From an uncultured bacterium (lineage in GTDB: Bacteria > Pseudomonadota > Alphaproteobacteria > Sphingomonadales > Sphingomonadaceae), in assembly GCA_903884945.1 (NCBI GenBank), contig CAISGR010000124.1, positions 1 through 52,896 on the forward strand: a DNA stretch of 52,896 nucleotides. Reading direction: 5' to 3'. Both the position numbers and the translations under genes were made by a program. This document shows, piece after piece, positions 24,616 to 33,110 of the stretch (positions are counted from its first letter, which is position 1; each line of letters starts with the position of its first letter). A model generated the notes under the pieces. The model was not told the origin of the DNA, searched no databases, and worked only from the letters and a program-made list of their open reading frames with translations.

Positions 24616-25335
24616 GTGCGACGCGCCGACCGCCTTTTCGAGATCGTCCAGATCCTCCGCCGCGAGCGGCGGCCGGTTACCGCCGATCGCATCGCCGCGG
24701 AACTCGAGACCTCGAAGCGCTCGGTATATCGCGACATCGCCGCGCTGATCGCGCAGCGCGTGCCGGTTCGCGGCGAAGCGGGGATCGGCTATGTCCTCGA
24801 AAGCGGCTTCGACCTGCCACCGCTGATGCTCAATCCGGAAGAGGTGGAGGCCGCGGTGCTCGGCGCGCAATGGGTGGCAGGGCATGGCGATCCCGCGCTT
24901 GCCCGGGCTGCGCGCAACCTGGTCGCCAAGATCGCCGCCGTCATCCCGGCCGAGATGCGCGCGCTGCTGGACGATCCCGCCGCGCGCACCCCGCCGGCCT
25001 GGCGGATGGCGGAGGATGCCGTCGACGCCGCCGCGTTGCGCGCCGCGATTCGCGCCGGGCGCAAGATCGCCCTGTCCTATCGCACCGGGGAGGGGCAGCT
25101 GAGCGAGCGGACGATCTGGCCGGCCCTGCTCGGCTATCACGACAGCGCGCGCGTCCTGATCGGCTGGTGCGAATTGCGGCAGGACTTTCGCAGCTTTCGG
25201 CTCGACCGGATCCTGGCCGCGATCGTGCAGGACACGCGTTACCCGACGCGCCCGGCGACCTTGCGCGCGCGGTGGCTCGCGCAGCTCGCGCACCGGCACC
25301 CGCGTGGCGCAGAAATATCGAGCACCGAGCCTTGA
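24616..25335 (+). CDS. YafY-type transcriptional regulator (HTH + WYL)
   Basis: 239 residues. The N-terminal HTH of the DeoR/HTH_11 class spans 1-60 (MRRADRLFEIVQILRRERRPVTADRIAAELETSKRSVYRDIAALI). A WYL ligand-binding domain lies at about 130-215 (RKIALSYRTGEG, ARVLIGWCELRQDFRSFRLDRI). WYL regulators respond to small ligands or nucleic acids. The start is GTG 24616; GAGG is 12 bases upstream. Divergence from the GFA gene and the strong shared operator suggest local control of that gene and of itself. A PepSY-like membrane protein follows 50 bases downstream. Confidence 0.92.
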   Translation: MRRADRLFEIVQILRRERRPVTADRIAAELETSKRSVYRDIAALIAQRVPVRGEAGIGYVLESGFDLPPLMLNPEEVEAAVLGAQWVAGHGDPALARAARNLVAKIAAVIPAEMRALLDDPAARTPPAWRMAEDAVDAAALRAAIRAGRKIALSYRTGEGQLSERTIWPALLGYHDSARVLIGWCELRQDFRSFRLDRILAAIVQDTRYPTRPATLRARWLAQLAHRHPRGAEISSTEP

Positions 25336-25362
25336 GCAGGGAATTATCGTTGACGTCACCGC

Positions 25363-25382
25363 GTCCGCCCCTAGGGGCGGAC
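25363..25382. repeat. Perfect 20-bp palindrome overlapping a ribosome-binding site
   Basis: GTCCGCCCCTAGGGGCGGAC ends 2 bases before the ATG at 25385. The right half contains the only ribosome-binding-like bases, so the RNA hairpin would hide the initiation region. It has no T tract and therefore does not look like a terminator. Confidence 0.65.
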
Positions 25383-25384
25383 TC

Positions 25385-25828
25385 ATGAAACCGAAAACGA
25401 TGCAGCAGATTCGCCGATATCATCTGTATGTCGGCATGTTTCTCGCCCCGGCGATCATTCTCTTCTCGCTGAGCGGGGCGCTGCAGACGTTCCGCCTCCA
25501 GGAGGAGAAGGGCTATGGCGGCACGCCGCCGACCTGGATCGTCTGGATGGCCAGCGTTCACAAGGACGACGCCCTGCCCCGGATCAAGGCCCCGGCACCC
25601 GAAGGCGAGCACGCCGAGGCGCCCAAGCCGGCCAAGCCGAAGCCAGCCGGGCCACCCCGCAAATCGGCGCTGCCGTTCAAGATCTTCGCCGTGCTGCTGT
25701 CGATCGGGCTGATCATATCGGCAGTCCTCGGCATCGTCATCGCGCTGAACAGCCGCGTCACGCGCCGGCCCTCGATCGTCGCGCTCATCGCCGGCGTGGT
25801 GGTGCCGATCCTTCTTCTGTACCTGTAA
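25385..25828 (+). CDS. PepSY-associated-TM-like small membrane protein
   Basis: 147 residues. An N-terminal segment QIRRYHLYVGMFLAPAIILFSLSGALQTF resembles the first helix of PepSY-associated TM proteins. A Pro/Ala/Lys-rich periplasmic linker (KAPAPEGEHAEAPKPAKPKPAGPP) follows, then two more helices near 100-147. It is much shorter than full PepSY-TM reductase-like proteins. Function unknown; membrane location is clear. It ends in front of a strong terminator and may be co-transcribed with the WYL regulator. Confidence 0.75.
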   Translation: MKPKTMQQIRRYHLYVGMFLAPAIILFSLSGALQTFRLQEEKGYGGTPPTWIVWMASVHKDDALPRIKAPAPEGEHAEAPKPAKPKPAGPPRKSALPFKIFAVLLSIGLIISAVLGIVIALNSRVTRRPSIVALIAGVVVPILLLYL

Positions 25829-25831
25829 CGA

Positions 25832-25867
25832 GGATGGCCCGGGGCTTTCGTCCCGGGCCATCCTTTC
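25832..25867 (+). terminator. Strong intrinsic terminator
   Basis: A 12-bp perfect stem, GGATGGCCCGGG at 25832-25843 with CCCGGGCCATCC at 25852-25863, has an 8-base loop and is followed by TTTCT. It ends the WYL/PepSY unit before the convergent aceA gene. Confidence 0.9.
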
Positions 25868-25887
25868 TGCTGCGGTAAAGCGTTCGC

Positions 25888-27483
25888 CTAGGCGGCGAAC
25901 TGGTTCATCGTGTTATGCACGCCGCCGGCCTTCAGCGCCGCCTCGCCGGCGAAATATTCCTTGTGATCGTCGCCGATGTCGGAACCCGACATGTTCTGGT
26001 GCTTCACACAGGCAATCCCCTGGCGGATTTCCTGGCGCTGCACGCCAAGGACATAGCCGAGCATGCCCTGGGTCCCGAAATATTCCTTCGCCAGATTGTC
26101 GGTCGACAGCGCCGCCGTGTGATAGGTGGGCAGCGTGATCAGGTGATGGAAGATGCCGGCGCGCTTCGCACTGTCCGCCTGGAAGGTGCGGATGCGCTCA
26201 TCGGCCTCGTCGCCCAGTGCGGTGCCGTCATAATCGACGCTCATCAGGCGCGCGCGATCATAGCCTGAGACGTCCTTGCCCGCCGCAACCCAGGCATCGA
26301 ACACCTGCTGGCGGAAGTTCAGCGTCCAGTTGAACGACGGTGAGTTATTGTAGACGAGCTTGGCATTGGGGACGACCTCGCGGATGCGGTCGACCATGCC
26401 CGCGATCTGCTCGATATGCGGCTTCTCGGTCTCGATCCACAGCAGGTCGGCACCGTTCTGGAGCGAGGTGATGCAATCCAGCACGCAGCGATCCTCGCCG
26501 GAGCCGGCACGGAACTGGTAGAGATTGCTCGGCAGCCGCTTCGGCCGCATCAGCGTGCCGTCGCGGTTGATGATGACATCGCCGCTGCGCGCATTCTCCG
26601 GCGTGATCTCCTCGCAATCGAGATAGGCGTTGTACTGGTCGCCCAGGTCGCCCGGCGTGTGGCTGATCGCGATCTGCTTGGTCAGGCCGGCGCCCAGCGA
26701 GTCGGTGCGCGTGACGATGATGCCATCCTCGACGCCCAGTTCGAGGAAGGCGTAGCGACAGGCGCGGACCTTCGCCAGGAAGTCCTCGTGCGGCACGGTG
26801 ACCTTGCCGTCCTGGTGGCCGCACTGCTTCTCGTCCGAGACCTGGTTCTCGATCTGCAGCGCGCAGGCGCCGGCCTCGATCATCTTGCGCGCGAGCAGAT
26901 AGGTCGCCTCGGCATTGCCGAAGCCGGCATCGATATCCGCGATGATCGGAACGACATGAGTCTGGTAGTTGTCGACAGCCGCGAGCAGTTGCTTCTCCTT
27001 GAGCACGTCGCCGCTTTCGCGCGCCGCGTCGATCTCCCGGAACATCATGCCGAGCTCGCGCGCATCGGCCTGGCGCAGGAAGGTGTAGAGCTCCTCGATC
27101 AGCGCCGGGACCGACGTCTTCTCGTGCATCGACTGATCGGGCAGCGGACCGAATTCGGAGCGCAGCGCAGCGACCATCCAGCCCGAGAGGTAGAGGTAGC
27201 GGCGATCGGTCGTGCCGAAATGCTTCTTGATGGAGATCATCTTCTGCTGGCCGATGAAGCCGTGCCAGCAGCCGAGCGACTGGGTGTAGTTGGCAGGATC
27301 GGCGTCATAGGCCGCCATGTCCTTGCGCATGATCGCCGCGGTGTAGCGCGCGATGTCGAGTCCGCTCTGGAACCGGTTCTGCAGGCGCATGCGGGCGACG
27401 GACTCGGCGTCGATCCCATCCCATGTGCCGTTCTTGCTCGTGATGAGCTGGCTCATTTGTGCGATATGGTTCTGATAGGTCAC
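25888..27483 (-). CDS. aceA: Isocitrate lyase
   Basis: 531 residues, the length of the long Pseudomonas-type isocitrate lyase. It splits isocitrate to glyoxylate and succinate, the first step of the glyoxylate shunt used on acetate and fatty acids. Visible signatures are GCWHGFIGQQKM, IADIDAGFGNAEATYLLARKMIEAGACALQIENQ, the catalytic cysteine in EKQCGHQDGK (family KKCGH, here with Gln), SFNWTLNF and GYDRARLMSVDYDGTA. The start is GTG 27483 with GAGGA 6 bases upstream. The ScfR/RamB-like regulator gene lies upstream on the same strand, with an AT-rich inverted repeat between them. Confidence 0.96.
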   Translation of the reverse strand: MTYQNHIAQMSQLITSKNGTWDGIDAESVARMRLQNRFQSGLDIARYTAAIMRKDMAAYDADPANYTQSLGCWHGFIGQQKMISIKKHFGTTDRRYLYLSGWMVAALRSEFGPLPDQSMHEKTSVPALIEELYTFLRQADARELGMMFREIDAARESGDVLKEKQLLAAVDNYQTHVVPIIADIDAGFGNAEATYLLARKMIEAGACALQIENQVSDEKQCGHQDGKVTVPHEDFLAKVRACRYAFLELGVEDGIIVTRTDSLGAGLTKQIAISHTPGDLGDQYNAYLDCEEITPENARSGDVIINRDGTLMRPKRLPSNLYQFRAGSGEDRCVLDCITSLQNGADLLWIETEKPHIEQIAGMVDRIREVVPNAKLVYNNSPSFNWTLNFRQQVFDAWVAAGKDVSGYDRARLMSVDYDGTALGDEADERIRTFQADSAKRAGIFHHLITLPTYHTAALSTDNLAKEYFGTQGMLGYVLGVQRQEIRQGIACVKHQNMSGSDIGDDHKEYFAGEAALKAGGVHNTMNQFAA

Positions 27484-27592
27484 GGCAGGTCCTCGCTTGG
27501 CTGGTGCGTTGCGAGTCATGTACATAAATTGACAGCATATGCCTCAGCCCAACGAGGAAGTCCGAGGTGAAGCTGTCACATCATGCCGAAAT

Positions 27593-27630
27593 TGATTGTA
27601 TTATTGTAAATTAATTACAATATTCAATCA
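27593..27630. promoter_or_regulatory. AT-rich nested inverted repeat upstream of aceA
   Basis: TATTGTAA (27602-27609) and TTACAATA (27615-27622) pair perfectly around 5 bases, and outer TGATTG (27593-27598) and CAATCA (27625-27630) extend the symmetry with a one-base offset. It overlaps the stop codon of the regulator gene and lies about 110 bases before the aceA start. It is a plausible binding site of the ScfR/RamB-like regulator. Confidence 0.6.
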
Positions 27631-29006
27631 CCACCGAAGGTGAAGGGAGAGACGCCGCGTTCGCGCTCGTTGATGAGCAGCGCGCGCCCGACCGGCGGCG
27701 CGGAGCGCTGCGGACATTTCTCGCGCAGGCACGCGCGGCAGCCGACGCCGATCGGCGTTGCCTCGCCCTTCAGATCGATCCCCCGCGCCACGGCGAGCCC
27801 GCCGCCATGCTCCGCGGCGACGCCAAGCCCCACCGCGAACTCCGCCGGCACGGCGCCGTACCGACGCCCCTGCGGCGTCACGGTCCGCGCCATGGTAAGC
27901 CAGCGTCCGCCATCCTCCAGTTCGACGAGCTGCACCGCCAACTCTCCCGGCCGGTCGAAGGCATGGTGGATCCGCCAGAGCGGGCATCGCCCCTCGGCCT
28001 CGGCCAGGGGCGACCCGCTCGCCCCCGAAAAGCGCTTCGAGGATTGCCCGGCCCGATCGACCCGAACCATGAAGAACGGCAGGCCGCGCGCGCCGACACG
28101 CTGCAATGTGGTCAGCCGGTGGGCAACCTGCTCGAACCCCGCACCGAAGCGCCGCTGCAGCAGCTCGAGGTCATAGCCCGTCGCTTCGCACGCGCGCAGG
28201 AAGCGGGCATAGGGCATCATCACCGCCGCGGCGAAATAGCTGGCGACATGCCGCCGATAGAGCCGCTCCGCCGCGCGATCGGCAAAGCCCGCCCCCTTGG
28301 CCAGCGCGTCGATCTCGCCGCGCGCCTCGATCTGGGCAAGCTGGAAGGCTGCCGCGAAGGTGCGGGATGCGGGATCGAGCGTCTCGCTCAACTGCAATTG
28401 CCGCGCATGGAGATCGAGCCGACGCAGCAGATCGGGCATGACGTCGACAGGCAGAATCCGGATGGTGAGCTGGTGCTTGACCCGCAGCCGCTCGACGATC
28501 GCACCGTAGAGATCGCCCGCGCCGAGCCGCAATTCGTCGGCCAGTTTCTCCGCCGCCGCGTCGAGATCGGCAAAATAGCCGCGCCAGCGCTCGATCTCGC
28601 GGCGCACCTCGAGGATCGGGTCGCTCGTCTCGGTGGGGCCGGCGCCGGCGCCGATCCGGTCATAGGCGCGGGCAAAGGCCTCCGCCCCGCCCGGCGCCCC
28701 GGCCAGCCATTCCTCCACCTCGTTGCGGTCGATCTCGAGATCCGCGAACATCGGATCCGCCAGCCGGCGCCTGATGCCCGCCTCGCCGCCGCCCGGCTCG
28801 CCCGCCGCGAGCGCGCGCGGATCGAAGTCGAAGCTTTCCGCGAGCTTGACCAGCAGCGACGCCGACAAGGGGCGCTGATTGCGCTCGACCAGGTTCAGAT
28901 AGCTCGGCGAGATCGCCAGCACCTCGGCCATCGCCGCCTGGGTCAGCCCCGCCTGCCGCCGCAGGCGGCGCACGGAATGTCCTGCAAAAAGCTTCCTTTC
29001 GGCCAA
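27624..29006 (-). CDS. ScfR/RamB-type XRE regulator of short-chain fatty acyl metabolism
   Basis: 460 residues. An XRE helix-turn-helix covers 1-65 (LRRQAGLTQAAMAEVLAISPSYLNLVERNQRPLS). A middle IrrE/M78-like region follows, without an obvious HExxH. A C-terminal DUF2083-type domain ends in the cysteine cluster GCRACLREKCPQR, which could bind a metal or cluster. This is the architecture of RamB/PrpR/ScfR regulators that sense acyl-CoA and control glyoxylate-shunt or propionate genes. Position directly upstream of aceA supports that role. The start is a TTG at 29006 with AAGGA upstream. A consensus-like TTGACA lies about 70 bases upstream on the same strand. Confidence 0.92.
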   Translation of the reverse strand: MAERKLFAGHSVRRLRRQAGLTQAAMAEVLAISPSYLNLVERNQRPLSASLLVKLAESFDFDPRALAAGEPGGGEAGIRRRLADPMFADLEIDRNEVEEWLAGAPGGAEAFARAYDRIGAGAGPTETSDPILEVRREIERWRGYFADLDAAAEKLADELRLGAGDLYGAIVERLRVKHQLTIRILPVDVMPDLLRRLDLHARQLQLSETLDPASRTFAAAFQLAQIEARGEIDALAKGAGFADRAAERLYRRHVASYFAAAVMMPYARFLRACEATGYDLELLQRRFGAGFEQVAHRLTTLQRVGARGLPFFMVRVDRAGQSSKRFSGASGSPLAEAEGRCPLWRIHHAFDRPGELAVQLVELEDGGRWLTMARTVTPQGRRYGAVPAEFAVGLGVAAEHGGGLAVARGIDLKGEATPIGVGCRACLREKCPQRSAPPVGRALLINERERGVSPFTFGGD

Positions 29007-29123
29007 GGCCGTGTCCTTTCCGCTTTCGCGCCGAAAACCAAGATCATCAAGCGGCCCCGTCCTTGCCTGTCAAGACTTTACAGAACGACACCCGCAGCAA
29101 GTGCGGTACTTACACCGACACCC

Positions 29124-29325
29124 TATAGCCGGGGCAATGCTTCTCACCCTGCAGGCTCCTTATATGTATCGGGGCCGCAGCGACCCTCCGGGCCGCCCGT
29201 GTTTGTAAACGAAGCGACAGTGCCGCTGGCACCGAGCCCGTCCGAAGGAAGCCGCAAAGCGGCGCCTTGAAAGTTTCCTGGGGAGGAAAGGATGCCCGCC
29301 GGTGGAAACTCCGGCGGGCATTTCC
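29124..29325 (+). ncRNA. Candidate structured small RNA or leader ending in a terminator
   Basis: The 381 bases between the divergent genes (29007-29388) contain no credible CDS. On the + strand they contain -10-like TATAGC (29124) and TATATG (29161), then serial hairpins: GTGCC/GGCAC (29220-29232), an AAGG..GCCGC/GCGGC..CTT stem (29245-29268), and TTTCC/GGAAA (29274-29288). Last comes an 11-bp perfect stem, ATGCCCGCCGG (29292-29302) with CCGGCGGGCAT (29311-29321), followed by a T-rich tail. This is either an independent RNA of about 155-200 nt or an attenuating leader of the cation transporter gene. I could not match it to a known RNA family. Confidence 0.45.
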
Positions 29326-29388
29326 GTTTCTGCTTCCAATCGGCCATGGTCGCGCTGCGCGCGGTCGGCCGCTGGAAGGAGCATCGCA

Positions 29389-30354
29389 TTGGCGGCATCG
29401 AAGCAGGGCGGCTCCAATTTCGTGATCTACGCGGCGCTCGCCGCCAATCTCGGCATCGCGGTGGCCAAGTTCGTTGCCGCCGCCTTTTCCGGCTCGTCCT
29501 CGATGCTGACCGAGGGCGTGCACTCGGTCGTCGACAGCCTCAACCAGGTCCTGCTCCTCTACGGCCAGCATCGCGGCCGGCGGCCGCCCGACGAAGCGCA
29601 TCCGTTCGGTTATGGCCGCGAACTCTATTTCTGGAGCTTCGTCGTCGCGATCCTGATCTTCGCGGTCGGGTCGGGGGTGTCGATCTATGAGGGCGTGGTC
29701 CACATCGCCGACCCGGAGCCGCTGGGCGATTCCACGCTCAACTATGTCGTGCTCGCCATCGCCTCCGCGATGGAAGGCGCATCCTGGTTCTTCGCGATGC
29801 GCGAATTCGCGAGTTCGGTGCGGGGAACCCATTGGTGGCAGGCCATAAGGGCTTCGAAGGATCCGGCAGGCTTCATCGTGCTGTTCGAGGATTCGGCCGC
29901 CCTGGCGGGACTCCTGATCGCGGCAGTCGGCGTCTGGTCGAGCCAGTTCTGGAATGATCCGCGGATCGATGGCGTCGCCTCGATCGTCATCGGCATATTG
30001 CTCGGCATCGTCGCCGCCCTGCTGGCGCGCGAGGCGAAGGGATTGCTGATCGGCGAAGGCGCCGATCCGGTGATCGTCGCCAAGGTCCGCGCGATCGTCG
30101 ATGCGCGGCCCGAGATCACCTCAGTCAATCATGTGCGGACGATTCACACCGCGCCCGAAAGCGTGTTCGTCGCGATCAGCGCGGATTTCCAGGACAGCCT
30201 GACGATGGGCGCAGCGGAAATCCTGATCGAGGCGATCGAAACCGAATTGAAGGCAGCGCTGCCGATGCTGTCGTCGATTTACATCCGCCCCGAGCGGAAG
30301 GAAGATGCGGCCGTGTTCCGCCCGGCCGAGACGGCAGCCGACGCCGGGACCTGA
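29389..30354 (+). CDS. Cation diffusion facilitator family transporter
   Basis: 321 residues from TTG 29389, chosen because GAAGGAG ends 8 bases upstream and the upstream frame runs through the terminator hairpin. It is an inner-membrane Zn/Fe/Co/Mn-proton antiporter of the CDF family: NFVIYAALAANLGIAVAKF, the metal-site helix MLTEGVHSVVDSLNQ, GYGRELYFWSFV, FEDSAALAGLLIAAVGV and the cytoplasmic C-terminal domain with TSVNHVRTIHTAPESVFVAISADF. The first helix pair carries HSVVDS rather than the HxxxD of classical Zn exporters, so the metal is open. It ends 9 bases from a convergent gene. Confidence 0.9.
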   Translation: MAASKQGGSNFVIYAALAANLGIAVAKFVAAAFSGSSSMLTEGVHSVVDSLNQVLLLYGQHRGRRPPDEAHPFGYGRELYFWSFVVAILIFAVGSGVSIYEGVVHIADPEPLGDSTLNYVVLAIASAMEGASWFFAMREFASSVRGTHWWQAIRASKDPAGFIVLFEDSAALAGLLIAAVGVWSSQFWNDPRIDGVASIVIGILLGIVAALLAREAKGLLIGEGADPVIVAKVRAIVDARPEITSVNHVRTIHTAPESVFVAISADFQDSLTMGAAEILIEAIETELKAALPMLSSIYIRPERKEDAAVFRPAETAADAGT

Positions 30355-30363
30355 CGCTGCGAC

Positions 30364-31059
30364 CTACGGCGTCGGCACCAGTTCGATCACATCGACAATC
30401 GATTCGAACTTCGGCCAGGGCAATACCAGGCGCCACCTCTTGTCACCGACGCGCTCGATATAGCCCGCCATGTCGCGCCCGTCGTCGCGCCCATAATCCA
30501 TCGGCTTGGTTTCATCGCCGAACATCATCGTGCCGAGAAAGACGACCCTTCCCGAATTCTCCGGGAACAACAGCCCCACCGGCCGCTGCGACCCGCCCGT
30601 CTTATACAGGCTCGAGACCTCGCCTTCGTCGTTGATCCTGCATTCATAAGGGGGATAGGCAGTAAAATCGCGCGTCGCCGTGCCATTGGCGCCCAGCTTG
30701 AAGACGCGACACCGATAGCGCCCCGGCGGCGGCGCCGGATTCGACAGGGCCCGGTCCGGTTCGAACAGCGCCCCCTGTGCGGCGAGATCGGCATCCAGGC
30801 CCGCCGCCCGCACCTTCGCAAGCGCCGCCATCCACGCATCACGCCAGGTACGCAGGCGCTCGCGATCCCGATCCGTGGCTACCCGGTGCCAATCCATCCC
30901 TGCCGACTTGACCGACAAAGGCGGCGCCGGTGCCGGCGTCGGCACGGCGACAGCCTCCGGCGCCGGCGGTGCGACGACGATCGGCTTGTCAGCCTTGCCG
31001 CCGCAGCCCGCGACGAACGCGCAACCGCACAGCCCCATTGCAAGGGAAAGTCTTTTCAA
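30364..31059 (-). CDS. DUF4893 lipoprotein
   Basis: 231 residues starting at TTG 31059 (MKRLSLAMGLCGCAFVAGC) with the lipobox Cys at 19, then a Pro/Ala-rich linker and a globular domain with WRDAWMAALAKVRAAGLDADLAAQGALFEPDRAL, GRYRCRVFKLG and YPPYECRINDEG, which I recognise as the sphingomonad DUF4893 family. It is probably anchored to the outer membrane or periplasmic face. Function unknown. The leftward gene ends 9 bases from the cation transporter stop, so the two transcripts converge without space for a dedicated terminator. Confidence 0.8.
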   Translation of the reverse strand: MKRLSLAMGLCGCAFVAGCGGKADKPIVVAPPAPEAVAVPTPAPAPPLSVKSAGMDWHRVATDRDRERLRTWRDAWMAALAKVRAAGLDADLAAQGALFEPDRALSNPAPPPGRYRCRVFKLGANGTATRDFTAYPPYECRINDEGEVSSLYKTGGSQRPVGLLFPENSGRVVFLGTMMFGDETKPMDYGRDDGRDMAGYIERVGDKRWRLVLPWPKFESIVDVIELVPTP

Positions 31060-31135
31060 GCGACCGGTTCTTCCTATCTGCCCGCGCAGCTAACCACGCC
31101 GGGGGCCGCTTGCCAACCCGGTAGAACCCTTAGAC

Positions 31136-31921
31136 TCAGGCTGCCGTCCATCCGCCGTCGACCGAAAGATTGGCGCCGGTGATCGACCGTGCATCGTCCC
31201 GGCACAGGAAGAGCGCAAGCGCGGCAACCTGCTCGGGCGTCACGAACTCCTTGGTCGGCTGGGCGGAGAGCAGGACGTCGTTCAGGACCTGCTCCCGCGT
31301 CATGTTGCGCGCCTTCATCGTGTCGGGAATCTGGTTCTCGACCAGCGGCGTCCAGACATAGCCCGGGGAGATGCAGTTGACGGTGATGCCGTCCGTCGCC
31401 GTTTCCAGCGCGATCGTCTTGGTCAGGCCCGCAATGCCGAATTTCGCCATCACATAGGCGCTCTTGTTGGGGCTCGCGACGAGCGAATGCGCCGATGCGG
31501 TCGAGATGATCCGCCCCCATTTCGCCGCCTTCATATAGGGCACGGCCGCCCGGATCATGTACCAGGCCGAGGTCAGGTTGATCTTGATGATCGCCTCGAA
31601 CTTGTCGGCCGGGAAATCCTCGATCGCCGCGACATGCTGGATGCCGGCATTGTTGACGACGATGTCGGGACCGCCAAGCTCGTCGTGGCAACGCTTGACC
31701 ATCGCCGCGATCGCTTCCGGATCAGTCATGTCGGCGGCATCGTACAGCGCCTTCGCACCGCTCGCCGCCTCCAGCGCCGCCCGCTCCTGCTCGATCGCCG
31801 ACGCGTCGCCGAAACCGTTGATCATCACGCTCGCGCCTTCGGCAGCGAAGACCTTGGCATAGGCCAGGCCGATGCCGGAGGTCGATCCGGTGATGAGCGC
31901 ACTCTTGCCCTTGAGGAACAT
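31136..31921 (-). CDS. bdhA: 3-hydroxybutyrate dehydrogenase
   Basis: 261-residue short-chain dehydrogenase. The NAD motif is TGSTSGIG (11-18), then NNAGIQHVA, and the catalytic Ser...YxxxK in STASAHSLVASPNKSAYVMAKFG. The C-terminal TVNCISPGYVWTPLVENQIPD and ITGANLSVDGGWTAA fit D-3-hydroxybutyrate dehydrogenase, which turns the polyhydroxybutyrate monomer into acetoacetate. The patatin gene lies 46 bases upstream on the same strand, a pairing common in PHB-metabolising alphaproteobacteria. Confidence 0.93.
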   Translation of the reverse strand: MFLKGKSALITGSTSGIGLAYAKVFAAEGASVMINGFGDASAIEQERAALEAASGAKALYDAADMTDPEAIAAMVKRCHDELGGPDIVVNNAGIQHVAAIEDFPADKFEAIIKINLTSAWYMIRAAVPYMKAAKWGRIISTASAHSLVASPNKSAYVMAKFGIAGLTKTIALETATDGITVNCISPGYVWTPLVENQIPDTMKARNMTREQVLNDVLLSAQPTKEFVTPEQVAALALFLCRDDARSITGANLSVDGGWTAA

Positions 31922-31967
31922 CGGTAAAACTCCTTCTCTTGCGATTCAGGTCAACTCGGTTCGGGAA

Positions 31968-33110
31968 TCATCGCACCGTAAGGTCGAATGCGGCGCTCTT
32001 GCCGGTCTCGATATTGGCGGCGACCAGCCGCGCATTCGTCATCGTCTCCTTCACCGCCTCGCGACCGGCGTGCCAATGCTCGCGCATCGTGCGCGCGGAG
32101 AACTCAAAGTCGCGCGATCCCCCCTCCCAGGCGTTGGTGCGGTAAATCAGCTGGACGAGATTGACCGGATGCTCCGCCGAGTTGGCGGCGAGCGCCCGGA
32201 CATCGGGATCGTCCCGCAGCGCCTCGGGCAGCTTCGCGATCACCTTGCGCGCGATCTCGCGATCCTTGCGGATGCGCATGACCTGGTCCGACACCTGCCG
32301 CGTGCGGCTCGAGAAGCGGATCTCCTTTTCACGCGCGGCGACGTCCATGATCGTGCGCGGCCGTTCCGCTGCCGCGGCGAAGAGATCGACCTGGAAGGCG
32401 AGCAGCGCCTCGGTCTGATGATCGAGCACATGCGTCAGCGGCGTATTGGAGACGAGTCCCCCGTCCCACCACCAGCGCCCGTCGATCTCGATCGGCGGCA
32501 GACCCGGCGGCAGCGCCCCGGAAGCCATGATGTGGCGCGCATCGATCCTGGTTTCAGTCGTGTCGAAATAATTGAAATTGCCGCTTTCGACATCGACCGC
32601 GCCGATCGACAGGCGCACCGGGCCGGTGTTGAGCAAATCCCAGTCGATCAGCGAATCGAGCGTTTCCCTGAGCGGCGCGGAATCATAGAAGCTGAGCGCG
32701 CCGGGCGTGCCCGGCACCGCGAACATGGGCGAGACCATGCGCGGGGTAAAGAAGCCCGGCACCCCCGTCATCATCACATAGCCGGCCGACCATTCGTGGA
32801 GCCATTCCCGAAGATGATCGTCGGGATAGATCGGGAAGCTCGGCAGCGATCCCGTCACCATATCCCAGAAGGCAGTGAGCATCTCGACGCGCTTGTGCGG
32901 CGGATTGCCGGCGAAAATCGCGGCGTTGACCGCGCCGATCGAGATGCCGGCAACCCAGTCGATCTCGATCCCGCTCGACGCGAGCCCCTCGATCACGCCC
33001 GCCTGATAGCTCCCGAGCGCGCCGCCGCCCTGCAACACCAGGGCGACGCAATCGGGCAAGGGGAGCGCATCGGCGTGGCGCAGATGCTTTGCGGGGTCTC
33101 GGTCAGCCAT
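31968..33110 (-). CDS. Patatin-like phospholipase / PHB-linked acyl hydrolase
   Basis: 380 residues with the patatin catalytic dyad: the oxyanion loop LVLQGGGALGSYQAGV (24-39), the nucleophile serine in GISIGAVNAAI (about 56-66), and aspartate in WWWDGGLVSNTPL. The C-terminal half carries the DUF3734-type region seen in alphaproteobacterial members. It hydrolyses lipid or polyester acyl bonds. It forms a leftward operon with bdhA, which suggests a role in hydroxybutyrate polymer or lipid turnover. The divergent spacer to the metallopeptidase gene is 160 bases. Confidence 0.9.
   Translation of the reverse strand: MADRDPAKHLRHADALPLPDCVALVLQGGGALGSYQAGVIEGLASSGIEIDWVAGISIGAVNAAIFAGNPPHKRVEMLTAFWDMVTGSLPSFPIYPDDHLREWLHEWSAGYVMMTGVPGFFTPRMVSPMFAVPGTPGALSFYDSAPLRETLDSLIDWDLLNTGPVRLSIGAVDVESGNFNYFDTTETRIDARHIMASGALPPGLPPIEIDGRWWWDGGLVSNTPLTHVLDHQTEALLAFQVDLFAAAAERPRTIMDVAAREKEIRFSSRTRQVSDQVMRIRKDREIARKVIAKLPEALRDDPDVRALAANSAEHPVNLVQLIYRTNAWEGGSRDFEFSARTMREHWHAGREAVKETMTNARLVAANIETGKSAAFDLTVR

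Noticed and set aside
29160..29330. 6S RNA or SRP RNA
   Set aside because: The size and the segment CCTCCGGGC..CCCGTGT recall 6S, and TCCGAAGGAAGC recalls SRP domain IV, but I could not build the 6S central bubble or the SRP GGAA loop with its symmetric internal loop. Left as an unassigned structured RNA.
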